The notes beneath the pieces were generated by a model. It made no database searches. It was not told the origin of the DNA and saw only the letters and a program-made list of their open reading frames with translations. A program made the translations under genes and the position numbers. Shown in pieces: positions 1-7,706 of a DNA stretch of 21,896 nucleotides. Position 1 is the first letter of the stretch. Every line of letters begins with the position of its first letter. The DNA is from a virus: positions 1-21,896 of the IMG/VR virus record IMGVR_UViG_3300031629_000097; one strand, 5' to 3'.

Positions 1-159
1 AAGTCATCTCAAGAAGAATTAGCATATTTATATGAAGATTTAGGATTGACTAAATTAGTAGAAAAATTATCAACTATAAAAACTGAAGATGAGCCAAAAA
101 AAGAAAGTAAGAGGAAGTCAAACAAAGGTAGCGACAAATCTTCAGACTCAAAAGAGTAA
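1..159 (+). CDS. 3' end of an unidentified gene upstream of portal (partial)
   Basis: Frame 1 is open from the window edge to TAA at 157-159, giving 52 residues. The tail is very polar and rich in Lys, Ser, Glu and Asp (it ends SDKSSDSKE), typical of a disordered C-terminus. It overlaps the portal start by 71 bases in another frame. In many tailed phages the gene before portal is the large terminase, but the terL at the window end lacks most of its nuclease domain, so a link cannot be shown. I do not recognise the family. Confidence 0.6.
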   Translation, partial: KSSQEELAYLYEDLGLTKLVEKLSTIKTEDEPKKESKRKSNKGSDKSSDSKE

Positions 160-1381
160 TACTTTTGAATTTGGTGTTTTCAACCTAGCAGTACCTCAGA
201 ACATAGAAGAACCACAAGATATTTCTAAGATTAGGACTAAGTTCATACCATTTGGTACTGATAACTTATTTCCACAATACTTAGCAAAACTTAAAAGACA
301 ATCATCTACACATAGAAGTGTACTTGCTCAAAAGACTATCTTTACGAGTGGTGCAAAGTTTGTTACTGATAATGAAAATCTAAAAGACTACATCAAGAAT
401 GTAAATGCAGATGGAGAATCTTTAAGAGAAGTATTCAGCAAACTAGCAGACGATTACTATACATTTGGAAACGCTTACTTAGAGGGCGTTATTTATGATG
501 GAGGTGTTAATCTATACCATATAGATGCAACTACTGTTAGAATGGCTAAGAATAAGAAATCTGCACTTGTACACCCTGATTGGGCAAAGTACAATACAAT
601 GAAAGATGAATTGAATGTAATACCTATCTATCCTGAAGTTAAGAATAATAGGTTTATTATGCAGTACAAAGATTACGAGCCTACTTTCTCTTTTTATGGA
701 TTACCTGATTATGTTGCAGCACTAGAGCATATTGCAGTTGATTACGAGATTGGTAAGTGGAATCATACAAAATTTAAGAATGGCTTTCAACCATCTGCTA
801 TCGTAGAGATTAGTGGGGATATGGGAGAAGAAGAAGCAAAGAAGTTGGTAGATGAAGCACAGAAGAAGTTTGTTGGAGATGGGAATAATGGTAAGATTAT
901 GTTTATCGTTAAGAATGGAGATACTGCTTCTGCTAATGTTTCAATTATAAAAGATGACCAAGATGGTAGTTGGTTAGACTTACAGAGAATAACAGACCAA
1001 AACATTGTTACTGCTCATAGATGGCAACCATCTCTTAGTGGGTTAGTTTCTAGTGGTAAGATGAATAATACTGGTAGTGAGATTAGAATTGCTTATGACT
1101 TAGCAATGACTACTGTAATTAAAGATACATCTGATTTGTTGTTGAATGGGATTAAGACTATCTTATATGATGAAATGGGTATACTGAATAATGAGTTGCT
1201 TATACATTATGAGCCACCAATTAGTTTCGCTACTCAGATAGACCCTACTAAAGTACTTACTATTAATGAGCAGAGAAGATTGTTAGATGAGGACTTACCA
1301 ATGCTAGATGATGGTGATATACTTATAGAAGACAGGAACGCAGAGTTAATTGATGTTGAACCTAATACAACTGAAGAATAA
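89..1381 (+). CDS. Phage portal protein
   Basis: This 430-residue protein forms the dodecameric ring at the capsid vertex through which DNA is packaged and ejected. The basic N-terminus leads into a segment around residues 50-75 (IPFGTDNLFPQYLAKL) that is characteristic of portals from Bacteroidota phages and prophages. A mixed alpha/beta clip and wing region follows, with a long C-terminal region from about residue 300. The length fits the 400-500 residues usual for HK97/PBSX-type portals. The start at 89 is the only ATG before residue 150, which forces a 71-base overlap with the preceding gene. The next gene begins one base after the stop codon. The portal assignment rests on family resemblance recalled from reading, not on a search. 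Confidence 0.82.
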   Translation: MSQKKKVRGSQTKVATNLQTQKSNTFEFGVFNLAVPQNIEEPQDISKIRTKFIPFGTDNLFPQYLAKLKRQSSTHRSVLAQKTIFTSGAKFVTDNENLKDYIKNVNADGESLREVFSKLADDYYTFGNAYLEGVIYDGGVNLYHIDATTVRMAKNKKSALVHPDWAKYNTMKDELNVIPIYPEVKNNRFIMQYKDYEPTFSFYGLPDYVAALEHIAVDYEIGKWNHTKFKNGFQPSAIVEISGDMGEEEAKKLVDEAQKKFVGDGNNGKIMFIVKNGDTASANVSIIKDDQDGSWLDLQRITDQNIVTAHRWQPSLSGLVSSGKMNNTGSEIRIAYDLAMTTVIKDTSDLLLNGIKTILYDEMGILNNELLIHYEPPISFATQIDPTKVLTINEQRRLLDEDLPMLDDGDILIEDRNAELIDVEPNTTEE

Positions 1382-1382
1382 A

Positions 1383-1952
1383 ATGGCTAACACAAATCAA
1401 TACATACCATTAGTAACAGCAGCAGAGGTTATAAGTAATAGTTTCACTAATGCTAATACTGATGTTTACTTAATCTCTGACAACACAATATTACTTTCTG
1501 AGTTAGCACATTTAAAGACTGCTATTGGAAAGAAGTTTTATGAGGAAATAAAGACACAACACAATGATGGTACACTAACTGCTGCTAATCAGACTTTAAT
1601 GGATGATTTCTTAACTAGAGTACTATGTTGGTTTGTAAGATTTGAGGTTATCAATGAGATACAGAGTAATAGTGGTAGTATGGGTATCGTTCATAATATA
1701 GATGAGTTTGCTACTATCATTGACCCTTCAGAATTAAACGCTTATAAGCAAGATACATATAGAAAAGCAGAGATATACTTGCAGGATATGATTGAGTACT
1801 TAAAAGACTCTGACAATAGTGCTGACTACCCTACATACACTGCTAATGCACCTTGTAACACGAGTACATATAAGAATCACGGAATAATAATGTATGATAG
1901 TATATACACTAGACCTACTAGAAATTACACTAGTTGGAGAGATTTCTGTTAA
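1383..1952 (+). CDS. Probable head-tail adaptor (DUF6712-like)
   Basis: This 189-residue protein directly follows the portal gene. I chose ATG 1383 (TAA, one A, then ATG) over an in-frame upstream start inside portal because it removes the overlap. The sequence is helical: a helix around residues 30-50 (LLSELAHLKTAIGKKFYEEI) and another at about 135-155 are arranged as in the small adaptor proteins that bind the portal ring. The position immediately after portal fits that role. DUF6712 is my recollection for Bacteroidota phage proteins of this type and needs a profile search. An alternative is another small virion protein. Confidence 0.5.
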   Translation: MANTNQYIPLVTAAEVISNSFTNANTDVYLISDNTILLSELAHLKTAIGKKFYEEIKTQHNDGTLTAANQTLMDDFLTRVLCWFVRFEVINEIQSNSGSMGIVHNIDEFATIIDPSELNAYKQDTYRKAEIYLQDMIEYLKDSDNSADYPTYTANAPCNTSTYKNHGIIMYDSIYTRPTRNYTSWRDFC

Positions 1953-1963
1953 TAAATAAATAA

Positions 1964-2602
1964 ATGGCTGCAAACGAACATAAGAACTTAACTGATATTA
2001 ATAGGCATAATCCTAAAGGGTTTGAAAATGCTACTAATGAAACTGTTTTAAGTAAGAGTATTGGTACAGGCGCTACTAATACTGATGGTAATTTAGTTTG
2101 GCAGAATAAGGCTCTTATGGGTGTTACTAGCTATAATATTCAAGGCTATCTTACAGGTGCTTTAAACTACTTCTATGGCTCTGATATTGCTGATAATAGC
2201 TCTCCATACCTTATGGATGGTAATTATGGTAATACTGTTGTTGCTTCAGGCTCTATAACTCCTGTAAATCTATTTAGAGTGGGTCAGAGTGTTATTATAC
2301 CTGAAATTGCTGATGTTGTTAGTATTAGTGGGTGGATAACAAGCAATGGGGTGAATGATATTACTATTGCTATATGTAAGGCTACACCAACGGCAGATGA
2401 TACAACTGCTCTAGTACCTATTGTTATAGATGAAATTACAGCAACAGGGTTGAGTAGTAATAGTAAACTAATTAGAGTTAATGAAACTGCTATAACTACA
2501 TCAGCATTAGCAGCAGGAGATATTCTATTTGCAATGGTTAAAGAGGGTGTTGCAGGTTCTACAATTTATATGAATTTAACTATTCAAACAACTACATTCT
2601 AA
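1964..2602 (+). CDS. Probable virion fibre or decoration protein
   Basis: This 212-residue protein has an N-terminal segment (residues 4-21, containing NRHNPKGFE) that I associate with virion proteins of Bacteroidota phages. The rest is poor in charged residues and rich in Ser, Thr, Ala, Val and Gly in short alternating stretches, as expected for a beta-sandwich. There is no signal peptide or membrane segment. Lying between the adaptor and fibre genes, it is probably a minor structural, head-fibre or tail-tip protein. Its stop overlaps the next start as TAATG. The exact role is unknown. Confidence 0.5.
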   Translation: MAANEHKNLTDINRHNPKGFENATNETVLSKSIGTGATNTDGNLVWQNKALMGVTSYNIQGYLTGALNYFYGSDIADNSSPYLMDGNYGNTVVASGSITPVNLFRVGQSVIIPEIADVVSISGWITSNGVNDITIAICKATPTADDTTALVPIVIDEITATGLSSNSKLIRVNETAITTSALAAGDILFAMVKEGVAGSTIYMNLTIQTTTF

Positions 2603-2835
2603 TGACAGTGAAAGAAGAAATAATCTCAATGAAGAAAGACATAACAGCACTTAATGGTAAGATGGACAACATAGATGTGAAGTTAGATAAACTAACTGAG
2701 AAGTTATTAAATCCAGATACAGGTGTTACGGCTAGAGTTAATAGAAACACAGCAATGAGGAAACTTTTAGTTAAGGCAATGTGGGTGATATATGGTATAA
2801 CAATAGCAGCAATAATAAAAATATTTAAAGTATAA
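2602..2835 (+). CDS. Coiled-coil protein with C-terminal membrane anchor (XhlA-like)
   Basis: This 77-residue protein has a heptad-like coiled coil over about residues 5-35 (repeated I/L/M with K/D/E), a basic linker at about 44-56, and a single C-terminal membrane segment (about 57-73, VKAMWVIYGITIAAIIKIF). That layout resembles the XhlA haemolysin/holin-accessory family and many phage small lysis or virion-anchor proteins. It starts on a TAATG junction with the previous gene, so translation is probably coupled. It lies well upstream of the peptidase and holin-like genes at 6720-7552, so a role in the virion is also possible. Confidence 0.55.
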   Translation: MTVKEEIISMKKDITALNGKMDNIDVKLDKLTEKLLNPDTGVTARVNRNTAMRKLLVKAMWVIYGITIAAIIKIFKV

Positions 2836-2854
2836 TAATTAAAAAAATAAAAAA

Positions 2855-3145
2855 ATGAGTACATTTGATACAGATAACACACTATTACTAGAAATGCTAG
2901 GTAAGGGAGGGGCAAATGTTTGCTTTACAACAGCAGCACAAGCAGGTAAAGATTGGTATGCATTATTCTTTCCAGTTGAGTCAGTAATAGCATCTATTAC
3001 AGTTGCTAACTTTAGTGGGGCAAGTAATTTAGTAGGATTAACACTTCCTGCTGGAACTACATTGCTAATGAGAACTACTGACATTACATTGACTTCAGGA
3101 GTGTGTATGGGTTACAGAGAGAGTGATGGAGATGCAACTAAATAA
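2855..3145 (+). CDS. Small beta-rich virion-associated protein, unknown
   Basis: This 96-residue protein has a short acidic N-terminus, then alternating hydrophobic and Ser/Thr stretches ending in a Gly- and Asp-rich tail. It looks like a small beta-barrel or beta-sandwich. It sits in a run of virion and fibre genes with an AT-rich leader (an A-rich spacer of 19 bases) before its ATG. I do not recognise a family. A fibre-adaptor or decoration role is only suggested by its location. Confidence 0.4.
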   Translation: MSTFDTDNTLLLEMLGKGGANVCFTTAAQAGKDWYALFFPVESVIASITVANFSGASNLVGLTLPAGTTLLMRTTDITLTSGVCMGYRESDGDATK

Positions 3146-3147
3146 TA

Positions 3148-3315
3148 ATGAATTTATCATTAGGCATATCATTAACGAAAAGTAATAAAGGTGGGTTTAC
3201 ACCTACTCAGATACTTGTAGAAGCATTTAAGGCTAGAGTTATTGCTGATGGTGGTAACTTTGAGGCAAAGGCTTGTTTAGATGCACAATTAGTAATATTA
3301 AATAATATACAATGA
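3148..3315 (+). CDS. Short phage fibre-associated protein with RVIADGG motif
   Basis: This 55-residue ORF starts at ATG 3148, two bases after the preceding stop, and ends with TGA 3313-3315 overlapping the ATG of the fibre gene (ATGA). Its C-terminal half contains FKARVIADGGNFEAKACL, a motif I recall as common in short proteins and fibre genes of Bacteroidota phages (pattern: RVxADGGxxExxxCL). The tight packing on both sides supports a real gene. The function is unknown, and a fibre-assembly or adaptor role is inferred from its neighbour. Confidence 0.6.
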   Translation: MNLSLGISLTKSNKGGFTPTQILVEAFKARVIADGGNFEAKACLDAQLVILNNIQ

Positions 3316-5261
3316 GTTTATTAGATGATGTAAGTATTGTAGTAACTCCTAACGGATATAAGGCAGGAGAATTGTATGCAGTTATTCCTGTACCTTCTGA
3401 GGGGGCTGATGTTATAGATAATGGAGATTTTGCAACAGGTACTGATTGGAGTTTATGGGATGGAGGAACAATAATAAGTAATGAAATGGTACTTAATTGT
3501 GGAGTAACTACAAATGCCTATACATATCAATCTAAAGCATCTGCATATACACTTGGTAGAAGATTTCAGATAACTATTGAAATTATAAGCAATACAACAG
3601 GGACTCCATTAGTTCTTTACCCTTTTTCAAACTCTCCTAATACCTCAACTATAAGTATAGGAACATTAGCGGGTACTTATAAAATTAATTTTACTTCTGA
3701 TTATTCATCAGGTACAGGAACGACTTTTGCACTAAGAGCATTATCTTCTACAGGTACGCTTGTAATAGACAACGTATCAGTAAAAGAATACACAGCAGCT
3801 GATATGGACGTAACAAGAGCAACAGCAGCAACAAGAGTAGATGAGAATGGATTGGTTAATTACGCAGAGATTGTAGGAGATAATTTAACAACTCCATTAG
3901 ACTTCACAACTTGGTCAGATATTGGGGCAACTGATATAACTGCTAATTCTTTTACGATATCAGGTAGTGGAGGAGGGGTTTCTTTTAATTTAACAACTAA
4001 TAAATTATATAAAATAAATGTTAGTGGAGTCACAGGAGATATAGGTTTAAGATACAGAGACGGAGGAGGTGGAGGAACAGTTTTAGGTGCATTTGATACA
4101 GACTTATATTTTGACACAAGTGGTTTAACAAGTCCTAATTTATATCTTAGGTCTCTTTCGGCAACTACTGCTACTGTTACAAGTGTATCAGTAAAAGAAG
4201 TAACAAGAGATAACGTACCAAGAATAGACTACTCAGGAGGAGGTTGTCCTCATATATTAGCAGAACCACAGAGGAGAAACTTGGTTACTTATAGTGAAGT
4301 TATTAGTAGTCTAAGTTTACTGATTGGCGGAGCAGGTACATATACTATAACTGACAATTATACAGATTCACCTGAAGGTGTGCAAAACGCATCAAGGATT
4401 CAGATGTCTATTGTTGATACTAATGACTCGGCTAATTATAGCCTGATAGCATTAAATTCATCTATGACAACGGGTGTTACTCGTGAAATATCTTTTTATG
4501 CTAAATCTTTAACAGGTTTAAATCAAGAAGTTTTAGTTTATTGGTCATCTGCTAAACAAATAGTAACATTGACTAATGATTGGCAAAGATTTGAAATCTC
4601 AGGAACAAGTGCAAGTTCAAGTGCGGTTTTAATTGGAACAAGAGGGGGAAATACTCAATACTATGCGGGAGGAGATGCTAACCTTGATTTTGCTCTATGG
4701 GGTTTACAAGTAGAAGATGATGGTTCAGGAGGTGGTTCATCTTACGCAACATCTTACATTCCTAATTTCGGTACAGCATTAGGAGTAACTCGTAATCAAG
4801 ACCAATTCTCAAGAGATGGTATCTCAAGTTTAATTAATAGTGAGGAGGGGGTATTGTTTGTTGAGATGGCTGCATTGAGTAATGATAGTACAAATAGAAT
4901 GATATCTCTATCTGATGGGACTTCAAATAATTATGTTTTACTATCCTTTAGGAATCAAAGTAATAAAATTAGATATAATTATAATGTAGGGTCTGTTGGA
5001 GTGGTTGATATTTCTGTTGCAGCTTCTGATATTACTGAATTTAATAAAGTTGCTGTCACTTGGAAGTTAAACGAATTTAAAATGTATTTAAACGGAGTTA
5101 AGGTTGGAGAGGATTTAATTGGCTCTGTTGTTTCTCCTAATGTTATTAATCAGATAACATTCGACAGAGAAGGCTCACTCCCTTTCTACGGAAAAGTAAA
5201 ACAACTACAAGTATACTCTACTTCGCTCTCAGACACTCAATTAGCATCATTAACCTCATAA
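3312..5261 (+). CDS. Long fibre/adhesin with carbohydrate-binding-like repeats and LamG-like C-terminus
   Basis: This 649-residue protein is the largest in the virion region. Two successive beta-sandwich units each end in a VSVKE motif (about residues 33-156 and 190-297) and resemble carbohydrate-binding modules. A segment after each (RATAATRVDENGLV, then VPRIDYSGGGCPHILAEPQRRNL) matches the recurrent motif seen in phage head-spike and tail-fibre proteins. The C-terminus (about 510-649), with VAVTWKLNEFKMYLNGVKVG and a terminal GKVKQLQVYSTSLS, is typical of LamG/concanavalin-like lectin domains. It probably binds host surface glycans. It starts by ATGA overlap and ends on TAATG with the homing endonuclease gene. 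Confidence 0.75.
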   Translation: MSLLDDVSIVVTPNGYKAGELYAVIPVPSEGADVIDNGDFATGTDWSLWDGGTIISNEMVLNCGVTTNAYTYQSKASAYTLGRRFQITIEIISNTTGTPLVLYPFSNSPNTSTISIGTLAGTYKINFTSDYSSGTGTTFALRALSSTGTLVIDNVSVKEYTAADMDVTRATAATRVDENGLVNYAEIVGDNLTTPLDFTTWSDIGATDITANSFTISGSGGGVSFNLTTNKLYKINVSGVTGDIGLRYRDGGGGGTVLGAFDTDLYFDTSGLTSPNLYLRSLSATTATVTSVSVKEVTRDNVPRIDYSGGGCPHILAEPQRRNLVTYSEVISSLSLLIGGAGTYTITDNYTDSPEGVQNASRIQMSIVDTNDSANYSLIALNSSMTTGVTREISFYAKSLTGLNQEVLVYWSSAKQIVTLTNDWQRFEISGTSASSSAVLIGTRGGNTQYYAGGDANLDFALWGLQVEDDGSGGGSSYATSYIPNFGTALGVTRNQDQFSRDGISSLINSEEGVLFVEMAALSNDSTNRMISLSDGTSNNYVLLSFRNQSNKIRYNYNVGSVGVVDISVAASDITEFNKVAVTWKLNEFKMYLNGVKVGEDLIGSVVSPNVINQITFDREGSLPFYGKVKQLQVYSTSLSDTQLASLTS

Positions 5262-5872
5262 TGGCGATAGTTTACAGACATAGAAGAAATGATAGTAATG
5301 ATATATTCTATATTGGAATAGGTCATAATAAAAATAGAGCAACTTCTAAAACAGGAAGGAGTGAGTATTGGAAAAGAATAGAAAAAAAATATGGCAGACA
5401 GGTTGAGATAATAGCTAAAGACTTGACTTGGGCTGATGCCTGTGAGCTTGAAATATTTTTAATAAAAGAATATGGTAGATTAGATTTAAAAACAGGTAAC
5501 TTAGTTAATATGACTGATGGAGGAGAGGGGGTTACCAACCTTTCTTATGAGTCGCGTAAAAAAATATCTGAATCACAACTAGGTGTTAAGTTATCAAAAG
5601 AGCATTGTGAAGCTATATCAAGAGGTTTAATGGGAAGAGTTGTAACTCAAGAACACAGAGATAATATAAGTAATGCTAATAAAGGAAGAGTTTCTCCAAT
5701 GAAGGATAAAAAGATGTCAGATGAATCAAGATTAAAGATGTCTAAAACGAGAAAAGGTGTTAAGTTTTCAAAAAAGCACAAAGAAAGTATATCTAAAGCT
5801 AATAAAGGAAGAGTTTTTTCTGAAGAACATAAAGCGAATCTTAGGAAGCCTAACAAAAAGAAAACAACATAA
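5261..5872 (+). CDS. GIY-YIG homing endonuclease with NUMOD3 repeats
   Basis: This 203-residue selfish nuclease has a GIY-YIG domain at residues 3-90. The first motif is IVY in place of GIY, followed by YIG at 17-19. Candidate catalytic residues are Arg26 (or Arg33) and Glu62/64, and LVNMTDGGEG closes the domain. About four NUMOD3-type DNA-binding repeats follow (about residues 95-200, pattern S-E-x-R/H-x-x-x-S-x-x-x-K-G-R). Basic residues dominate the second half. It has no intron context. It is a free-standing gene joined to both virion neighbours by TAATG, so it is expressed inside the late operon. The family assignment is strong; its target site is unknown. Confidence 0.88.
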   Translation: MAIVYRHRRNDSNDIFYIGIGHNKNRATSKTGRSEYWKRIEKKYGRQVEIIAKDLTWADACELEIFLIKEYGRLDLKTGNLVNMTDGGEGVTNLSYESRKKISESQLGVKLSKEHCEAISRGLMGRVVTQEHRDNISNANKGRVSPMKDKKMSDESRLKMSKTRKGVKFSKKHKESISKANKGRVFSEEHKANLRKPNKKKTT

Positions 5873-6234
5873 TGACTCAAAACATATACAAACTTACATA
5901 TACAAACAAAGCAGAAGGAGATGCTGACTTACTTGCTAAAGGTACTTATGAAGTAATAACTGAAGAAGGTGTTACTCAAGATGTGTACAGAAATGGAACT
6001 CAAGCAATAGTCTACATAGGAAAGATAGTAGAAGTTCCTGCAACTTACGATAAAGATGGTAACGAGCTTACTCCACCTATCTACTATGCAGGAGTATTTT
6101 ACGACTTAATGACTACAGAAGAATATGACTTTGGAATTAACGAGATATTTCCTGTAGATTGTAAACACTCTTTTTTAGGGTATGCAAAGAACGCAGAAGG
6201 AACAGATATACCTGAAGAATTAATAGAAGAATAA
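5872..6234 (+). CDS. Conserved-looking phage protein, probable virion component
   Basis: This 120-residue protein starts with IYKLTYTNKAEGDADLLAKG and contains a beta-rich middle (VYRNGTQAIVYIGKIV) and an acidic C-terminus. It resembles short proteins I have seen downstream of fibre genes in Bacteroidota phages, but no named family is certain. It starts on a TAATG junction with the homing endonuclease gene and probably followed the fibre gene directly before that gene arrived. There is no signal peptide or membrane segment. Confidence 0.5.
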   Translation: MTQNIYKLTYTNKAEGDADLLAKGTYEVITEEGVTQDVYRNGTQAIVYIGKIVEVPATYDKDGNELTPPIYYAGVFYDLMTTEEYDFGINEIFPVDCKHSFLGYAKNAEGTDIPEELIEE

Positions 6235-6250
6235 ATAAAATAAAATTATT

Positions 6251-6718
6251 ATGGCAACAACAATAGTACCATCAAATCTAATAGTAACAATAACTGAATC
6301 TTACACCCTTAATGGAGTAGATTATGGTAATACAATGAATAAGACTTACACTAGTAATGGGCAAGTATCTCAAAGAGTTATGAGTGTTGCTGGTAAGGAT
6401 GGAGAGGGAACGACTTGGACTAACATACTAGCGTTATCAACTGCTGATGGTCAAGGTCAAGTAGTTAAAACAGACTATAAATACTTTAGAGTTACAAACT
6501 TAGATACTGCTAATACATTATACTTAAGAATTTACAATGGAGTAGATTATGTTGCATTTGAGGTAGCACCTGCTAGTAGTTTAATGCTAATGGATTCAGG
6601 ATATGATGCTACATTAACAGATACTATAGTTACTCTTGCAGATGTTCAATTAATATCAGGACAATCTAGCCACGCTACTGAAGATATTGATGTTGAGTTT
6701 GTAATGGTTACTGCTTAA
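6251..6718 (+). CDS. Probable small structural protein, beta-sandwich
   Basis: This 155-residue protein is rich in Thr, Val, Ser, Asn and Tyr in short beta-strand-like runs (for example YFRVTNLDTANTLYLRIYNG), with almost no long helices and few Lys residues. This composition is typical of phage decoration, spike or fibre-tip proteins. It is preceded by a 16-base A-rich spacer and followed one base later by the peptidase start. The precise role is unknown. Confidence 0.45.
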   Translation: MATTIVPSNLIVTITESYTLNGVDYGNTMNKTYTSNGQVSQRVMSVAGKDGEGTTWTNILALSTADGQGQVVKTDYKYFRVTNLDTANTLYLRIYNGVDYVAFEVAPASSLMLMDSGYDATLTDTIVTLADVQLISGQSSHATEDIDVEFVMVTA

Positions 6719-6719
6719 T

Positions 6720-7088
6720 ATGAAATTAAAATACTTTAAAAGAAGTGAGTTTAACTGTAAGTGTGGTTGTAATACTAACCTTATAGATGATGAGTTTTTA
6801 TTAGCAATAGATAGTGCTAGGAGAATATCAGGAGTACCTTATAGGGTTAATAGTGGTTATAGATGTGAAAAGCATCCTTTATCAGTAAGCAACCCCACAT
6901 CATCTCATATTAAAGGAATAGCAGCAGACATTAAATTTACAGATGGAAAGAACTTAGCACTTATAATGAGTGGCTTAGGTGGAGCAGGATTTGAAAGGTT
7001 TGGTATAGACTTTGTAAATAAGTTTATTCACGCCGATTTAGATAAAGATAAGGTAAGTCCAACAATTTGGGGTTATCCAACAAATTAG
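6720..7088 (+). CDS. Peptidase M15A-type endolysin (D-Ala-D-Ala/peptidoglycan peptidase)
   Basis: This 122-residue zinc peptidase is predicted to cut peptidoglycan cross-links at lysis. Metal ligands are visible in the M15 pattern: SSHIKGIAAD supplies His63 and Asp70, and FIHADLD supplies His104. VNSGYRCEKH (43-52) is the usual motif before the first ligand. An N-terminal CKCGC (13-17) is also common in this subfamily. The length fits single-domain M15A phage enzymes. No secretion signal is seen, so it would need a holin, and two small membrane-type proteins follow immediately. Some family members are virion or prophage proteins, but the context favours lysis. Confidence 0.85.
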   Translation: MKLKYFKRSEFNCKCGCNTNLIDDEFLLAIDSARRISGVPYRVNSGYRCEKHPLSVSNPTSSHIKGIAADIKFTDGKNLALIMSGLGGAGFERFGIDFVNKFIHADLDKDKVSPTIWGYPTN

Positions 7089-7112
7089 AATATTAACTTA
7101 AATATATATATT

Positions 7113-7274
7113 ATGAATTTTATTACAGAAAATTGGTTAGAGTTGTTAGTTGGACTAATGGCAGCAGCAAAGGTTGTTACAAACTTAACACCTTCAGATA
7201 AGGATAACAGAATATTTGGCTGGTTAGATACAGTTATTGATGCTCTTATTCCTAACTACCCAAAAAAGAAATAG
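7113..7274 (+). CDS. Small lysis-cassette protein, membrane-associated candidate
   Basis: This 53-residue ORF starts at ATG 7113 after an AT-rich spacer and ends with TAG 7272-7274, which overlaps the GTG of the next gene (TAGTG). The sequence NWLELLVGLMAAAKVVTNLTP, written here as positions 7-27 less the last residue group, forms a hydrophobic stretch. A second amphipathic segment is FGWLDTVIDALIP. Similar short proteins with the NLTPxxKDxxxFGW pattern sit beside endolysin genes in Bacteroidota phages, so a holin or holin-accessory role is plausible. It is not a proven family call. Confidence 0.6.
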   Translation: MNFITENWLELLVGLMAAAKVVTNLTPSDKDNRIFGWLDTVIDALIPNYPKKK

Positions 7275-7552
7275 TGCTTCAGAAATGGATTGCATCTATG
7301 CTAATGAAGGGTGGCGTAAAACCAATAACAGAATTATTGAGAGCAGTAAAAGAGTTATTTACCGACACAAAAGGTAAGTGGAGTAGCAAGAGAACCATTA
7401 GTGGAGTGATAGTTTTAGCTGCTAGTCTATCTATTGAGAAGAATGGCATTGACACTAATGCTCTAATATTGACAGGATTAGGAGTACTTCCATTATGTTT
7501 CTCTGTATTTGAAAAAAATACTAAGAATTGTGATGATAGTTGTAAAAAATAA
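7274..7552 (+). CDS. Putative holin (two membrane segments)
   Basis: This 92-residue protein starts at GTG 7274 overlapping the previous stop codon (TAGTG). In-frame ATGs at 7298 and 7304 are alternatives. There are two hydrophobic segments, about residues 42-53 (ISGVIVLAASLSI) and 65-80 (ALILTGLGVLPLCFSV), separated by a short loop. The N-terminus is basic and the C-terminal tail is polar with two cysteines. Its size, topology and place as last gene after the M15 peptidase fit a class II-like holin that opens the inner membrane at lysis. The gene is followed by a promoter element and a terminator-like hairpin. Confidence 0.6.
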   Translation: MLQKWIASMLMKGGVKPITELLRAVKELFTDTKGKWSSKRTISGVIVLAASLSIEKNGIDTNALILTGLGVLPLCFSVFEKNTKNCDDSCKK

Positions 7553-7561
7553 GTATCTTTG
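7528..7561 (+). promoter_or_regulatory. Promoter P1, TATCTTTG (-7) with TTG 23 bases upstream
   Basis: The Bacteroidota -7 element TATCTTTG lies at 7554-7561, just after the holin stop codon. A possible -33 TTG is at 7528-7530. Transcription would begin near 7566 and meet a terminator-like hairpin at 7619-7647. Confidence 0.55.
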
Positions 7562-7618
7562 CATTAGGATTTAGATAGGGTTGTGCCTGTTTATGTTTCA
7601 TTGTTTATAGTTTTCAAG

Positions 7619-7648
7619 AGTGGGGTGTTTAAAAACATCTCACTTTTG
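7619..7648 (+). terminator. Terminator-like hairpin between P1 and P2
   Basis: The arms AGTGGGGTGTTT (7619-7630) and AAACATCTCACT (7633-7644) pair over up to 12 positions with two G-U pairs, though the real loop is probably wider. TTTT follows at 7644-7647. The U-tract is short, so it may act as an attenuator more than a full stop. It could end the late operon or the short P1 transcript. Confidence 0.6.
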
Positions 7649-7679
7649 TATTATATACGCTTTTTTATTCGTATGTTTG
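7645..7679 (+). promoter_or_regulatory. Promoter P2 of the exonuclease operon, TATGTTTG
   Basis: The -7 element TATGTTTG is at 7672-7679, with TTTG at 7645-7648 (spacer 23), overlapping the hairpin's T-run. The ATG at 7707 lies 27 bases downstream, after the conserved leader TAATAACTAAAACAATAAAA. Confidence 0.75.
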
Positions 7680-7706
7680 TTGCTTAATAACTAAAACAAT
7701 AAAACT

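Noticed and set aside
787-1005. 72-codon minus-strand open frame inside portal
   Set aside because: It is a shadow of the portal gene; no promoter or leader, and low-complexity hydrophobic composition.
2592-2915. 107-codon minus-strand frame over three small genes
   Set aside because: It crosses tightly coupled plus-strand genes and has no promoter-leader cassette; the hydrophobic content comes from AT-rich antisense codons.
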